Below are positions 28,194 through 38,855 of a stretch of 64,000 nt of DNA, one piece after another. The position numbers and the translations under genes are program-made. Origin of the DNA: Streptomyces sp. NBC_01268 (GTDB lineage: Bacteria; Actinomycetota; Actinomycetes; Streptomycetales; Streptomycetaceae); contig NZ_CP108454.1 in assembly GCF_036240795.1 (NCBI RefSeq), forward strand, positions 4,960,001 to 5,024,000, in the 5' to 3' direction. Within the stretch, counting starts at the first letter, position 1, and each line of letters starts with the position of its first letter. The notes beneath the pieces are model-generated. The model did not search any database. It was not told the origin of the DNA and saw only the letters and a program-made list of their open reading frames with translations.

Positions 28194-28502
28194 GTGACGA
28201 CCACCAGCTCCAAGGTTGCCATCAAGCCGCTCGAGGACCGCATCGTGGTCCAGCCGCTCGACGCCGAGCAGACCACGGCCTCCGGCCTGGTCATCCCGGA
28301 CACCGCGAAGGAGAAGCCCCAGGAGGGCGTCGTCCTCGCCGTGGGTCCGGGCCGTTTCGAGAACGGCGAGCGCCTGCCGCTCGACGTCCAGGTCGGCGAC
28401 GTGGTGCTCTACAGCAAGTACGGCGGCACCGAGGTCAAGTACAACGGTGACGAGTACCTCGTCCTCTCGGCTCGCGACGTGCTCGCGATCATCGAGAAGT
28501 AG
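28194..28502 (+). CDS. groES: Co-chaperonin GroES
   Basis: 102 residues; the heptameric lid of the GroEL folding chamber. [21 protein letters not shown], the mobile loop [39 protein letters not shown] and the end DVLAIIEK are canonical. GTG start at 28194. Controlled by HrcA through two CIRCE sites upstream. A terminator separates it from groEL1. Confidence 0.97.
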   Translation: MTTTSSKVAIKPLEDRIVVQPLDAEQTTASGLVIPDTAKEKPQEGVVLAVGPGRFENGERLPLDVQVGDVVLYSKYGGTEVKYNGDEYLVLSARDVLAIIEK

Positions 28503-28536
28503 TCCACCGAAGCACCTGTAAAGCAGACGCTTCACG

Positions 28537-28588
28537 CCGCGCCCCTGACCCCCTGGTTTCTCCGGGCGTTCAGGGGCGCGGTTTTTTT
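28537..28588 (+). terminator. Intrinsic terminator between groES and groEL1
   Basis: A perfect 12-bp stem (28537-28548 with 28570-28581) followed by seven Ts (28582-28588). A T run this long is rare in this genome. It lies 31 bp before the groEL1 start, so it should reduce read-through and set a GroES:GroEL1 ratio. Confidence 0.88.
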
Positions 28589-28610
28589 CCACGATTTCCG
28601 AGAGGGCTGA

Positions 28611-30281
<1,671 letters not shown>

Positions 30282-30287
30282 GTCACC

Positions 30288-30324
30288 GAGGCCCGGTGCC
30301 CCCGTCGCGGGGGCACCGGGCCTC
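30288..30324 (+). terminator. Terminator after groEL1
   Basis: Perfect 16-bp stem, 30288-30303 with 30309-30324, 5-base loop. It lies between groEL1 and the convergent gene at 30348, so it can act on both strands. Confidence 0.8.
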
Positions 30325-30347
30325 GCCCGTTCCGCAGGCGCCGCCGG

Positions 30348-31046
30348 TCAGGCCTCGACCGCCCCGAGCTGCCCCATCAGCCCGAGCATGTCGTACTGCC
30401 ACCACCCCGCGACGGCCTTTCCGTCCTCCCGGAAGCGCTGGATCAGCGTGCCGGTCATCTCCACCGCGATGCCGCTCGGCTGGAGCCCCATGAAGTCGCC
30501 GCTTTGGGTGCCGTTCCAGGTCCAGCGGGTGCACACCCGGTCACCCTCGGCGATCTGGTCGTCGACGGTGAAGGCGAAGTCGAAGCCGCCCCGCCACATC
30601 TCCACCTGGCGGCGTATCGCGTCCATGCCGATGGCGTCCGCCGGGTTGGACGGATCGTGGTCGTGGTACCCCTCGGCGATCACCTCGTCCAGCAGCGCCA
30701 TGTCCTCCCCGCCGCCGAGCAGCGCGAGGAAGCGCCGCGAGTTCCCCTTGTAGAGGGCCTCGTCGCGGACCACGTCCAGATCGGTGAAGGTCGGCATCTC
30801 GTCGCAGAGCGCCACCATCTCCCGGAAGATCCGGTCGGTCTCCGGCAGCTGCGAGTTGCGCATGGCCACGTCGTACGAGGGGAACTCGACGATCTCCACC
30901 ACGTGGGAGGCGTCGGAGCGGTCCGTGCCCACGATGCTGTGGGTGGCGGTGCGCTTGCCCTTGGTCTGTTCGACCCACTCGTCCATGAGCCGGTTCAGGT
31001 CGTCGATCCGGCTGGTCTTGCAGTCGATTATCTGTACAAAACTCAT
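30348..31046 (-). CDS. Two-domain protein: ABM-like barrel plus SnoaL/NTF2-like domain
   Basis: 232 residues. Residues ~1-95 resemble a dimeric alpha/beta-barrel protein (FVQIIDCKTSRIDDLNRLMD, VVEIVEFPSYDVAMRNSQLP). Residues ~110-232 are a SnoaL-like polyketide-cyclase fold of the ester-cyclase type (DMALLDEVIAEGYHDHDPSN, GDFMGLQPSGIAVEMTGTLIQRF). The catalytic Asp region DHDPSNP is present, but substrate is unknown; many such proteins are not cyclases. ATG at 31046. Divergent from the STAND-like gene 73 bp away; one regulatory region may serve both. Confidence 0.8.
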   Translation of the reverse strand: MSFVQIIDCKTSRIDDLNRLMDEWVEQTKGKRTATHSIVGTDRSDASHVVEIVEFPSYDVAMRNSQLPETDRIFREMVALCDEMPTFTDLDVVRDEALYKGNSRRFLALLGGGEDMALLDEVIAEGYHDHDPSNPADAIGMDAIRRQVEMWRGGFDFAFTVDDQIAEGDRVCTRWTWNGTQSGDFMGLQPSGIAVEMTGTLIQRFREDGKAVAGWWQYDMLGLMGQLGAVEA

Positions 31047-31119
31047 GACGCCTCCCGGGCCGGGGCGGACCCTTCCAGTCTAGGTCCGCGGGCCCGGGGT
31101 GCCCTGGCAGCATGGCCCC

Positions 31120-34100
31120 ATGCGCGCCATGGGGGAGGAACCGGGGGAGCGGTCGGTCCGCGTCGACAACGACAGCGGGATCGTCGTGGTCGGGGACGGG
31201 AACCGGGTCGTGGTGGGGGCTCCGCCGCCCGTCCGGTCCGCGTACTGGGAGCAGGTCCGCCGCCTCGCCCCGGCCGAACTGTGCGACAGGGAAGTGGAGT
31301 TGGCGGAGCTGGCCGCCTTCTGCGGGACGACCGGAACCGGATACCTCTGGTGGCGTGCGGACGCGTGGGCGGGCAAGACGGCACTCATGGCCTGGTTCGC
31401 CCTGCACCCGCCGCCCGGCGTACGGATCGTCCCCTTCTTCATCACCGCCCGCTGGGCCGCCCAGAACGACGCGACGGCGTACGTGGACGTCGTCCTGGAA
31501 CAGCTCGCCGAACTGGCCGGCGAACCCCTGCCCGCCCTCCTCACCGCCGCCACCCGCGAGACCCACCTCCTGCGCCTGTACGGCACGGCCGCCCGCGCCT
31601 GCGCCGGGCGCGGCGAACGGCTGATCCTGCTCGTCGACGGCCTCGACGAGGACCGGGGGGTGACCACCGGGCCGGACGCCCACTCGATCGCCGCCCTCCT
31701 GCCGCCGGACGCGCGGGTGATCGTCTCCGGGCGCCTCAACCCGCCCCTCCCGCCGGACGTCCCCGACGCCCACCCCCTGCGCGAATCGGCGACCGTCCGC
31801 GTCCTGGTCCCGTCCCCGGCGGCCCGCGCGATCCGGTTCGAGGCGGAACGCGAACTGAAGCACCTCCTGACGGCGGGCGGCCTCCCGTACGACCTCCTCG
31901 CCCTCCTCACGGCCGCGGGCGGCGGCCTGACGGCGGACGACCTCGCCCATCTGACGGACGGGGTCCCGTACCGGGTACGGGACGTGCTGAGGACCGGCCC
32001 GGGGCGGACCTTCGCCCCGGCGGGCCCCGCCTACCTCCTCGCCCACGAGGAACTCGCCGCCCAGGCCCGGGAGATGCTGGGCGAACGCGAACTGGCCCGG
32101 TTCCGGGACCTGCTGCACGCCTGGGCGGAGCAGTGGCGGGAGCGCGGCTGGCCCGAGGGCACGCCGGAGTACCTGTTACGCGGGTACGCGGCGACCCTGC
32201 GGGCGGCGGGGGACGTCGAGCGGCTGGTCGGCTGCGCGCTGGACGCCGTACGCCACGACCGGCTGCTCGCGGCGACGGGCGGCGACGGGGCGGCGCTCGC
32301 GGAGGTCCGGGCGGCGTCGGAGGCCCTCCTCGCGGGCGGCGACCGGCCGGACCTGATCCCCCTCATGCTGCGCCTCGCGGTCCGGCGCGACGACCTGGAG
32401 CTGAGCGGCGGCCTCGTCCGGCCCGAACTCGCCGCGGGCTGGGCCGCCGTGGGCGAGGTGGACCGGGCGGTGGCGCTGGCGCGGGCGGCGGGGGACGAGC
32501 GGGCGGTGGCGGGGCTGTGCGCGGTGGCGGCGACGCTGCTGCGGCGCGGGGACCGGTACAGGGCCGTCGCTCTCGCGGAGGAGGCGGAGGAGCTGGCGCT
32601 GCGGGAACGGGAGAGCCACGCGAGGGACAGCGCGTCGGCGAAGGCCGCCTCGCTCCTGGTCGCGCTCGGGTTCCACGACCGGGCGGAGCGGCAGATCCGG
32701 CGGGTCGGCAGCGACCTGGACCGCGACAAGGCGTTGTACGCCCTGGCCGAGGCTCTCTGCACGGCGGGGGAGTACGAGCGGGCCCTCGACCTCGCACGCG
32801 GCGAATCGCACATTCGGCTGCGGGCCAACGTGCGCTCCGTGGCGGTCCGGTCTCTGGTCCGGGCGGGCCGGTCCGGGGAGGCCGAGCGGGCGGCGCGCGA
32901 GGAGGATCCGAACCGCGCAGTCCGGGCCTTGGTCCTGGTCAGGGCCGCGACCACTCTGAGGGAGGCCGATCAGGGCGGGCCGGGGGCCGTGCTCCTGGCC
33001 GAGGGGCTGCGTGAGTGGGGCTCGACGGAGCCGGACGAGGACGGGAAGGGGGTCCGGCGCAAGCTGATCGAGGCGCTGGTCGAGGCGGGAGAGCTCGACC
33101 ACGCCCGCCGGTCCCGCCACGGTTCCTTCGACGGTATGGACCAGGAGACCTACGCCGCGGCGCTGGCCCGGATCGGCGAGTGGGACCGGGCTTGGGAAGT
33201 CGTCGACGGTCTGGGGAGCGTCTGGGCGGAGGGGGCGCTGCTGCAGTTCGCCCTCATCACGGCCGAAGCCGGAGACGACGTGGTGGCCGAGCAGATGGGC
33301 GACGAACTGGATTACGTCGAGGACCTGTGGGCGGTCATCGCGACGACCCGCCTGGAACGGGGGGAGCTGGACTCCGTCGAACCGCTGCTCGACCGGCTGG
33401 CCGGCACCGGCGGCTTCGACGTGATGGGCGAGTACGTGCGGCGGTTGGTCGAGCGGGGCCGGGTGGCGCAGGCGCGTGCCGTGCTGGCTCGGGTGGGCGG
33501 TCCCGAGCACGAACCGTGGTTCGCCGCCCCTCTGATCGGACGGGCGGCGGAGGCCTTGCACGACGCGGGCCACGTCGCCGAGGCGAGGGCGCTGCTCGTC
33601 TCGGCCGAGGCGGGGGTCCGCACGCCGCCTCAGGACGACCTCGTGCGGCGACTGGTGCGGTGTGCTCACGCCCTCGCGGAGGCGGGACGGCCGGACGCCG
33701 CCGCGGCCCTGATCGACGTCGTGGACTTCGACGAGCAGGACGCCGAGCGTGCCATGGTGTCGGCGCTGCTGGCCGTCGGACGGACCGAGGAGGCCGAGGA
33801 ACTGGCCTGGGCTGTCGAGGTGGTCGACAGCCCACTCCTGAGGGTCGCCGCCACCTGCGTCCGGCGAGGGGACTTCGAGCGGGCCGACAGGCTGGCCCGC
33901 GCGGGCCGGTACAGGTTGGCCGTGGCAGCCGCCGTGGCGTACGCGGAGTCCGGCGACCCGGATCGGGCCGCCGGTTTCGTGCCGGACCTGTCCACCGACC
34001 TGGAGGTGATCGAGCTGGCCACCGCACTGGTCCTCGCCCTGGACCTTCAGGGCCGCCGCGAGGAGGCGGAGCAGTGGCTGGACCGGGCCGTGGGGCTGTC

Positions 34101-34611
34101 CTGGCCGCTGGCGGCGACCACCGCCGTCATGCTGCCGGCGCTGGTCCGCGCCCAACTCGCCCTCGGCCGCCAGGACGAGGCGACCGCGCTGCTGCACCGG
34201 GCCACCAGGTCCTGGCTCACCTACTACGGCTCGTCCCAGCCCGAGTACCTGCTCCAGGCCTGGGTCCTGCTGGGCGCCCCCGACCACGCCCTCGACCTCG
34301 TGCGGAGGCTGGAGCCGGACGCCGTCGCGCGGGCCCTGCCGTCGCTCGCCGCCGACCTCGCCCGGGCCGGCCAGTACGAGCGCGCCGAGACGGTGCTCGC
34401 GGACCTGCACCACCTGGGCCCCCGGTGCGCCACGGCGTACACCGTCCTGGCCGTCGAGCACCCCGACCCGGTCCGCGCCCGCGAGCTCACCGCGCTCGCC
34501 CTGCACCTGGGCCCCTGGTACGAGGCGCTGCCCGCGGTACTGGCGTGCGAGCCGGGGACGGTGGAGCAGGTCGTCGCGGAGGGTGAGCGGCTACGGGCCC
34601 TGCTGGGCTAG
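31120..34611 (+). CDS. Large STAND-like ATPase with helical-repeat tail
   Basis: 1163 residues from ATG 31120 (GTG 31099 and ATG 31129 are alternatives). Residues ~15-35 hold VDNDSGIVVVGDGNRVVVG, like the short N-terminal glycine/asparagine motif found before many actinobacterial STAND proteins. A Walker A variant ADAWAGKTA (G85 K86 T87) and Walker B LILLVDGLDED (D173, residues 168-178) follow, then VIVSGRL as sensor. From ~370 to the end are ~20 Ala/Leu-rich helical pairs (ERALDLARGE, GEVDRAVALARAAGDERAVA), TPR-like. A TTA codon at 32176-32178 (residue 353) suggests bldA dependence. No effector domain is recognised. It ends 8 bp before the convergent dehydrogenase gene. Confidence 0.8.
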   Translation: MRAMGEEPGERSVRVDNDSGIVVVGDGNRVVVGAPPPVRSAYWEQVRRLAPAELCDREVELAELAAFCGTTGTGYLWWRADAWAGKTALMAWFALHPPPGVRIVPFFITARWAAQNDATAYVDVVLEQLAELAGEPLPALLTAATRETHLLRLYGTAARACAGRGERLILLVDGLDEDRGVTTGPDAHSIAALLPPDARVIVSGRLNPPLPPDVPDAHPLRESATVRVLVPSPAARAIRFEAERELKHLLTAGGLPYDLLALLTAAGGGLTADDLAHLTDGVPYRVRDVLRTGPGRTFAPAGPAYLLAHEELAAQAREMLGERELARFRDLLHAWAEQWRERGWPEGTPEYLLRGYAATLRAAGDVERLVGCALDAVRHDRLLAATGGDGAALAEVRAASEALLAGGDRPDLIPLMLRLAVRRDDLELSGGLVRPELAAGWAAVGEVDRAVALARAAGDERAVAGLCAVAATLLRRGDRYRAVALAEEAEELALRERESHARDSASAKAASLLVALGFHDRAERQIRRVGSDLDRDKALYALAEALCTAGEYERALDLARGESHIRLRANVRSVAVRSLVRAGRSGEAERAAREEDPNRAVRALVLVRAATTLREADQGGPGAVLLAEGLREWGSTEPDEDGKGVRRKLIEALVEAGELDHARRSRHGSFDGMDQETYAAALARIGEWDRAWEVVDGLGSVWAEGALLQFALITAEAGDDVVAEQMGDELDYVEDLWAVIATTRLERGELDSVEPLLDRLAGTGGFDVMGEYVRRLVERGRVAQARAVLARVGGPEHEPWFAAPLIGRAAEALHDAGHVAEARALLVSAEAGVRTPPQDDLVRRLVRCAHALAEAGRPDAAAALIDVVDFDEQDAERAMVSALLAVGRTEEAEELAWAVEVVDSPLLRVAATCVRRGDFERADRLARAGRYRLAVAAAVAYAESGDPDRAAGFVPDLSTDLEVIELATALVLALDLQGRREEAEQWLDRAVGLSWPLAATTAVMLPALVRAQLALGRQDEATALLHRATRSWLTYYGSSQPEYLLQAWVLLGAPDHALDLVRRLEPDAVARALPSLAADLARAGQYERAETVLADLHHLGPRCATAYTVLAVEHPDPVRARELTALALHLGPWYEALPAVLACEPGTVEQVVAEGERLRALLG

Positions 34612-34619
34612 GCGACCCG

Positions 34620-35660
34620 TCAGGCCGACCGCCCCAGCTCCTCCGCCGTCACCTCCTCCGCGAACGGCTCCCCCCGCCCGTACCGCGCCACCTCCTCGAC
34701 CGCCTGGTCCGCCATCCGGTGCAGCTCGTTGCCGAGGGAGCCGGCGACGTGCGGGGTGAGGAGGACGTTGGGGAGGGTCCACAGGGGGGAGTCGGGGGCG
34801 GGGAGTTCGGGGTCCGTGACGTCGAGGACGGCGTGGAGGCGGCCCGAGCGGAGGTGGGGGAGGAGGGCGGCCTCGTCGACGAGGGAGCCGCGGGCCGTGT
34901 TGACCAGGGTCGTGCCGTCGGGCATCGCGGCGAGCTGGGCGGGGCCGAGCATGTGGTGGGTGGCGGGGAGCTGGGGCGCGTGGACGGAGACGACGGTGGC
35001 GCGGGCGCAGAGTTCGTCGAGGGGGACGAGCGTCACGCCGGGCGGGGGAGTCGTCACGTACGGGTCGTACAGCAGGATCTCGAAGTCGAAGGGGCGCAGG
35101 AGGTCGATGACCCGGCGGCCGATGCGGGAGGCGCCGATGATGCCGATGGTGCGGCGGTAGTTGCCCCAGGCGGTGGACTCGTCGAGCCAGGCCTGGTCGG
35201 TGCGCAGCTCGGCGTACTGCTGGGCGGAGCGCAGGACCCGCTTCCCGGCGAGGAGGATCGCGGCGAGCGTGTACTCGGCCACGGGCAGCGCGTTGGCGGC
35301 GGCGGCCGAGGTGACCCGGATGCCGCGTGTCCAACAGGCGTCGGTGATGTGGTGCTTGACCGAGCCGGCCGCGTGGACGACGCCCTTGAGGCGGGGGGCG
35401 CGGGCCAGGACGTCGGCGGTGAGCGGGGTGGTGCCCCAGCAGGTGAGGAGGAGCTCGGCCTCGGCGAGGGCCGCGGCGACCCTCTCGTCCGGCGCCGTCA
35501 GGTCGTGGGCGACGAGCCGCGGGTCGGTGCGGGTGAGTGCGGCGAGGCGGTCGCGGTGGGCGTCGGTGAGGAGGCGTTCGGCGATGCCGGGGCCCATCGC
35601 GAGGAGGAGGGAGGGGCGGTTGTCGGTGGCGGGGTGCATCGTGGGATCTGTGCTCCTCAC
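34620..35660 (-). CDS. D-isomer-specific 2-hydroxyacid dehydrogenase
   Basis: 346 residues. The NAD-binding loop is IGIIGASRIGRRVIDLLRPF (GxSxxG variant); catalytic Arg lies in NTARGSLVDEAAL, and the His-containing TPHVAGSLGNE follows, with a Glu/Asp between (DVTDPELP). So the catalytic set is complete. Members reduce 2-keto acids; position after two sugar-permease genes suggests a sugar-acid or keto-sugar intermediate. The GTG at 35660 overlaps the permease stop by 4 bp; ATG 35639 is an alternative. Last gene of the operon 38752 to 34620. Confidence 0.88.
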   Translation of the reverse strand: MRSTDPTMHPATDNRPSLLLAMGPGIAERLLTDAHRDRLAALTRTDPRLVAHDLTAPDERVAAALAEAELLLTCWGTTPLTADVLARAPRLKGVVHAAGSVKHHITDACWTRGIRVTSAAAANALPVAEYTLAAILLAGKRVLRSAQQYAELRTDQAWLDESTAWGNYRRTIGIIGASRIGRRVIDLLRPFDFEILLYDPYVTTPPPGVTLVPLDELCARATVVSVHAPQLPATHHMLGPAQLAAMPDGTTLVNTARGSLVDEAALLPHLRSGRLHAVLDVTDPELPAPDSPLWTLPNVLLTPHVAGSLGNELHRMADQAVEEVARYGRGEPFAEEVTAEELGRSA

Positions 35661-36511
35661 TTGACGCTGCCGGCGGTCAGGCCCGCTTTCCAGTGGCGCT
35701 GGAGGGAGACGAAGGCGATGACGAGGGGGACGACGGCGAGCAGGGATCCGGTGACGACGAGGGGGTAGAAGTCGGGTTCGGCGTGGGCGTTGCTGTTCCA
35801 GGAGTAGAGGCCGAGGCTCAGCGGGAACAGCTTCTGGTCGGAGAGCATCACGAGGGGGAGGAAGAAGTTGTTCCAGATCGCGGTGAACTGGAAGAGGAAG
35901 ACGGTCACGAAGCCGGGCATGACCATGCGCAGGCCGATGGACCAGAAGGTGCGCAGCTCGCCGGCCCCGTCGATACGGGCGGCTTCGAGGGCCTCGTCGG
36001 GGATGTAGCCGGCGCTGAAGACGCGGGCGAGGTACACCCCGAAGGGGTTGACGAGGACGGGCAGGATGACGGCCCAGTAGGTGTTGACGATGCCGACTTC
36101 GCTGGCGAGCAGGTACATGGGCAGGGCGAGTGCCGTGGTGGGGACGAGCACGCCGAGGAGGACGACGCCGAAGAGCTTCTCCTTGCCGGGGAAGTCGTAC
36201 TTGTCGAAGGCGTAGCCCGCGGCGACGCTGACCAGCGAGCAGGCGAGGGCGCCGATGCCCGCGTACAGCAGGCTGTTCAGGTACCAGTGGAAGTAGATGC
36301 CGTCGTTGTAGTCGGCGAGGCGGGTGAGGTTGCCGCCGAGGTCGAAGCCCTCGAAGGAGAAGGCGTTTCCGGCGAGGAGTCCGCCGGCGTCCTTGGTGGC
36401 GGCGGTGAGCAGCCAGACGAGCGGGAAGAGCATGTAGACGACGGCGAGGACGAGGGCGCCGTTGACGGCGGTCTTCGACAGCCAGACGGAGGGCGTGCGG
36501 GGCGTGCTCAT
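35657..36511 (-). CDS. Carbohydrate ABC transporter permease (MalG type)
   Basis: 284 residues with six hydrophobic helices. The EAA loop that contacts the ATPase is EALEAARIDGAGELRTFWSI. LGLYSWNSNAHAEPDFYPLVVTG is a typical loop of the binding-protein-dependent sugar permease family. ATG at 36511 overlaps the preceding permease by 4 bp. No ATP-binding subunit is encoded here; in Streptomyces the shared ATPase MsiK often serves such systems (inference). Confidence 0.92.
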   Translation of the reverse strand: MSTPRTPSVWLSKTAVNGALVLAVVYMLFPLVWLLTAATKDAGGLLAGNAFSFEGFDLGGNLTRLADYNDGIYFHWYLNSLLYAGIGALACSLVSVAAGYAFDKYDFPGKEKLFGVVLLGVLVPTTALALPMYLLASEVGIVNTYWAVILPVLVNPFGVYLARVFSAGYIPDEALEAARIDGAGELRTFWSIGLRMVMPGFVTVFLFQFTAIWNNFFLPLVMLSDQKLFPLSLGLYSWNSNAHAEPDFYPLVVTGSLLAVVPLVIAFVSLQRHWKAGLTAGSVK

Positions 36512-37410
36512 GCGGCCTTTCCCTTCCGGCGGCCGCCGCGACGGCCGGTGAGGCGCGTGACGGCGAAGGAGAGCAGGGCGGCGGTCAGGGCGAGCAGGAC
36601 GGAGGCGGCCGCGGCGAGGCCGTAGTCGTTGCGGTCGAAGGCCGCGGTGTACGCGTACATGTTGGGCGTCCAGGTGGAGGTGACGGCGGAGCCGGTGCCC
36701 TTGTTGAGGATCAGCGGTTCGGTGAAGAGCTGGAGCGAGCCGATGACGGTGAAGAGGGCGACCATCGCCAGGGAGGCCCTGATCAGCGGGAGTTTGATGG
36801 AGAAGGCGATCCGCCAGGAGCCGGCGCCGTCGACGGTGGCGGCCTCCAGGACGGAGCGGTCGATGGCCTGGAGGGCGGCGTAGAAGATCACCAGGTTGTA
36901 GCCGAGCCACTCCCACAGCGCGATGTTGACGACGGAGGGGAGGGCGCCCTCGGGCGAGAAGAAGTCGAAGCCGATGCCGCCGGCCTCCATGGCCTGGACG
37001 ACCGGGCTGAGTTGGGGGGTGTAGAGGTAGACCCAGATCAGCGCGGCGATGATGCCGGGGACGGCGTGCGGCAGGAAGAGCGCGAGCTGGAAGAAGCGGC
37101 GGGCGCGGGCGAGCGCCGAGTCGAGCAGCAGGGCGAGGCCGAGGGCTCCGGCGAGCAGCAGCGGGATGTAGAGCAGGCAGTATCCGAGCAGCACGCCGAA
37201 GCCTTCGAGGAAGGCCCGGTCACCCAGCGCCGCGGTGTAGTTGTCGAGTCCGCTGAAGACGGTCTCGGTGCCGCCGAAGCCGAGTCCCGACTGCTTCTCG
37301 GTGAAGAGGCTGAGCCAGACCGCGTAGCCGATCGGCACCACCATCACCGCGGTGAACAGCAGGAAGAACGGGGTCAGCAGGGTCGCGGCGGCGCGGGTGC
37401 GGGCCTTCAC
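36508..37410 (-). CDS. Carbohydrate ABC transporter permease (MalF type)
   Basis: 300 residues, six hydrophobic helices (FLLFTAVMVVPIGYAVWLSL first), EAA loop VLEAATVDGAGSWRIAFSIKL and a final basic tail GRRGGRRKGKAA. Starts at ATG 37410, 4 bp after the solute-binding-protein stop (37415), and overlaps the second permease. Pairs with the MalG-type protein. Confidence 0.92.
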   Translation of the reverse strand: MKARTRAAATLLTPFFLLFTAVMVVPIGYAVWLSLFTEKQSGLGFGGTETVFSGLDNYTAALGDRAFLEGFGVLLGYCLLYIPLLLAGALGLALLLDSALARARRFFQLALFLPHAVPGIIAALIWVYLYTPQLSPVVQAMEAGGIGFDFFSPEGALPSVVNIALWEWLGYNLVIFYAALQAIDRSVLEAATVDGAGSWRIAFSIKLPLIRASLAMVALFTVIGSLQLFTEPLILNKGTGSAVTSTWTPNMYAYTAAFDRNDYGLAAAASVLLALTAALLSFAVTRLTGRRGGRRKGKAA

Positions 37411-37414
37411 GGGA

Positions 37415-38752
37415 TCAGCCCTCGACCTTCAGGCCGCGCTTGGTGAGCTCGGCGACGGTGGCGTCGTGGCCTGCCTTGATGGCGTCGGTGATGCCGGGAC
37501 CGCCCTTGGCGATCTTGCCGAACTGGTCCTTGATGGTGGTGTTGGTGGTGCCGGTGGTCGGTCCCCAGGCCCAGCCGGGGGCGATGGAGGCGCCGGACTG
37601 CTCGAAGAGGGCGTAGATGTCCTGGCCGCCGTAGTAGCTCGCGTCGAAGACCTGCTTGGCGACCGGGCGCAGCGCGGTGGCGGCGGGGAAGGCGCTGGAG
37701 GTGCCGGAGGCGATGCGGGCCTTCACACCGGCCTCGGTGGTGGACATCCACTCGGCGAACTCGACGGCCGCGGCCTTCTTCTTGCTGTCCTTGGTGACGG
37801 CGAACGAGGTGCCGCCGAGCATGCCGCTGGCGGGGGTGCCGTTCCAGTTCGGCATGGGGGCGACGGCCCACTTGCCGCTCTGCTCGGGCAGGGTGCCCTT
37901 GAGGACGCCCGCGCCCCAGGAGGCGCCGAGGTAGCCGATGGTGGTGCCGTTCTTCAGGGAGCCGGTCCACTCGGGGCTGAAGGAGGCGTTCTTGTGGACG
38001 AGGTCGGCGTCGAGGAGGCCCTGCCAGTAGGAGGCGACCTTGGTGGTGGCGGCGTCGGTGGTGTCGATCTTCCAGGTGTCGTTCTCGGCCTTGAACCACT
38101 GGGCTCCGGCCTGCCAGGCCATGGCCTCGAAGGTGGTCGGGTCGTCGGGGAAGAAGGTGGCGATCCGGGCCTTCGCGTCGGCCTTCTTCACCTTCTCGGC
38201 GGCGGACTTGAACTGGTCCCAGGTCGTGGGGACGGCGACCTGGTACTTGGCGAAGAGGTCCTTGCGGTAGAAGAACGCCTGCGGCGCGGCGTCGAAGGGC
38301 ACCGCCCAGCTCTTGCCGCCGAGGGTGGTCAGCTGCACGGCCTGCGGCAGCAGCTTGGCGCGGTCCTGTTCGGTGAACGCGTCGCCGATGTCCTGGAGGG
38401 CCCCGGAGGAGACGAACTCGGGGAGCGAGGAGTATTCGATGGAGACCAGGTCGGGGGCGTTGCCCGCCTTCACGGCGTTGGAGATCTTGGCGTAGCCGCC
38501 GGCGGTGCCGGAGGGGATCTCCTCGAACTTCACCTGGATGTTCTCGTGGGAGGCGTTGAACGCGTCGACCACGTCCTTGGAGCCCTTGGCCCAGCCCCAG
38601 AAGGTGAGGGTCACGGGTCCGGAGGGCTTCGCCGCGGAGTCGTCGCCTCCGCCGCCGCAGGCCGTGAGGACGGCCAGGGCGGTGGCGGTGACGGTGGCGG
38701 CTATGAGGGGGGTGATTCGTGGACTGCGGGGCCTACGGGGCCTACGGGACAC
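37415..38752 (-). CDS. Sugar-binding lipoprotein of ABC transporter
   Basis: 445 residues of the family-1 extracellular solute-binding proteins. Signal with lipobox LTAC (ATVTATALAVLTACGGGG), then VTLTFWGWAKGSKDVVDAFN, GNAPDLVSIEYSSLPEF and AVPFDAAPQAFFYRKDLFA, all usual for oligosaccharide binders. It probably captures the product of the secreted beta-helix protein encoded 3 kb away (inference from shared operators). First gene of the operon; promoter at 38823-38795. Confidence 0.93.
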   Translation of the reverse strand: MSRRPRRPRSPRITPLIAATVTATALAVLTACGGGGDDSAAKPSGPVTLTFWGWAKGSKDVVDAFNASHENIQVKFEEIPSGTAGGYAKISNAVKAGNAPDLVSIEYSSLPEFVSSGALQDIGDAFTEQDRAKLLPQAVQLTTLGGKSWAVPFDAAPQAFFYRKDLFAKYQVAVPTTWDQFKSAAEKVKKADAKARIATFFPDDPTTFEAMAWQAGAQWFKAENDTWKIDTTDAATTKVASYWQGLLDADLVHKNASFSPEWTGSLKNGTTIGYLGASWGAGVLKGTLPEQSGKWAVAPMPNWNGTPASGMLGGTSFAVTKDSKKKAAAVEFAEWMSTTEAGVKARIASGTSSAFPAATALRPVAKQVFDASYYGGQDIYALFEQSGASIAPGWAWGPTTGTTNTTIKDQFGKIAKGGPGITDAIKAGHDATVAELTKRGLKVEG

Positions 38753-38794
38753 GGCACGGCTCCTGACACGGCGGCACGGACGGGGTTGGCCGTG

Positions 38795-38823
38795 ATCCTG
38801 GAACCGTTCATGACCGAAGTCAA
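38795..38823 (-). promoter_or_regulatory. Promoter of the ABC transporter operon
   Basis: On the minus strand, TTGACT (38823-38818) and CAGGAT (38800-38795) with 17 bp between. The same layout (TTGAC.-N17-CAGGAT) occurs before the DUF2264 gene at 40115-40143. Confidence 0.65.
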
Positions 38824-38838
38824 GAGCGAAAGATTGAA

Positions 38839-38855
38839 TGATCGAAAATTGATCA
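38839..38855. promoter_or_regulatory. Operator half-sites TGATC-N7-GATCA before the ABC operon
   Basis: TGATCGAAAATTGATCA at 38839-38855 lies about 16 bp upstream of the -35 and overlaps the last codons of the regulator gene (38853). It shares AATGATCGAA with the operator at 40071-40100. Confidence 0.6.

Noticed and set aside
37407..38099. Alternative minus-strand frame in the sugar-binding protein gene
   Set aside because: Out-of-frame Arg/His-rich shadow of the lipoprotein.
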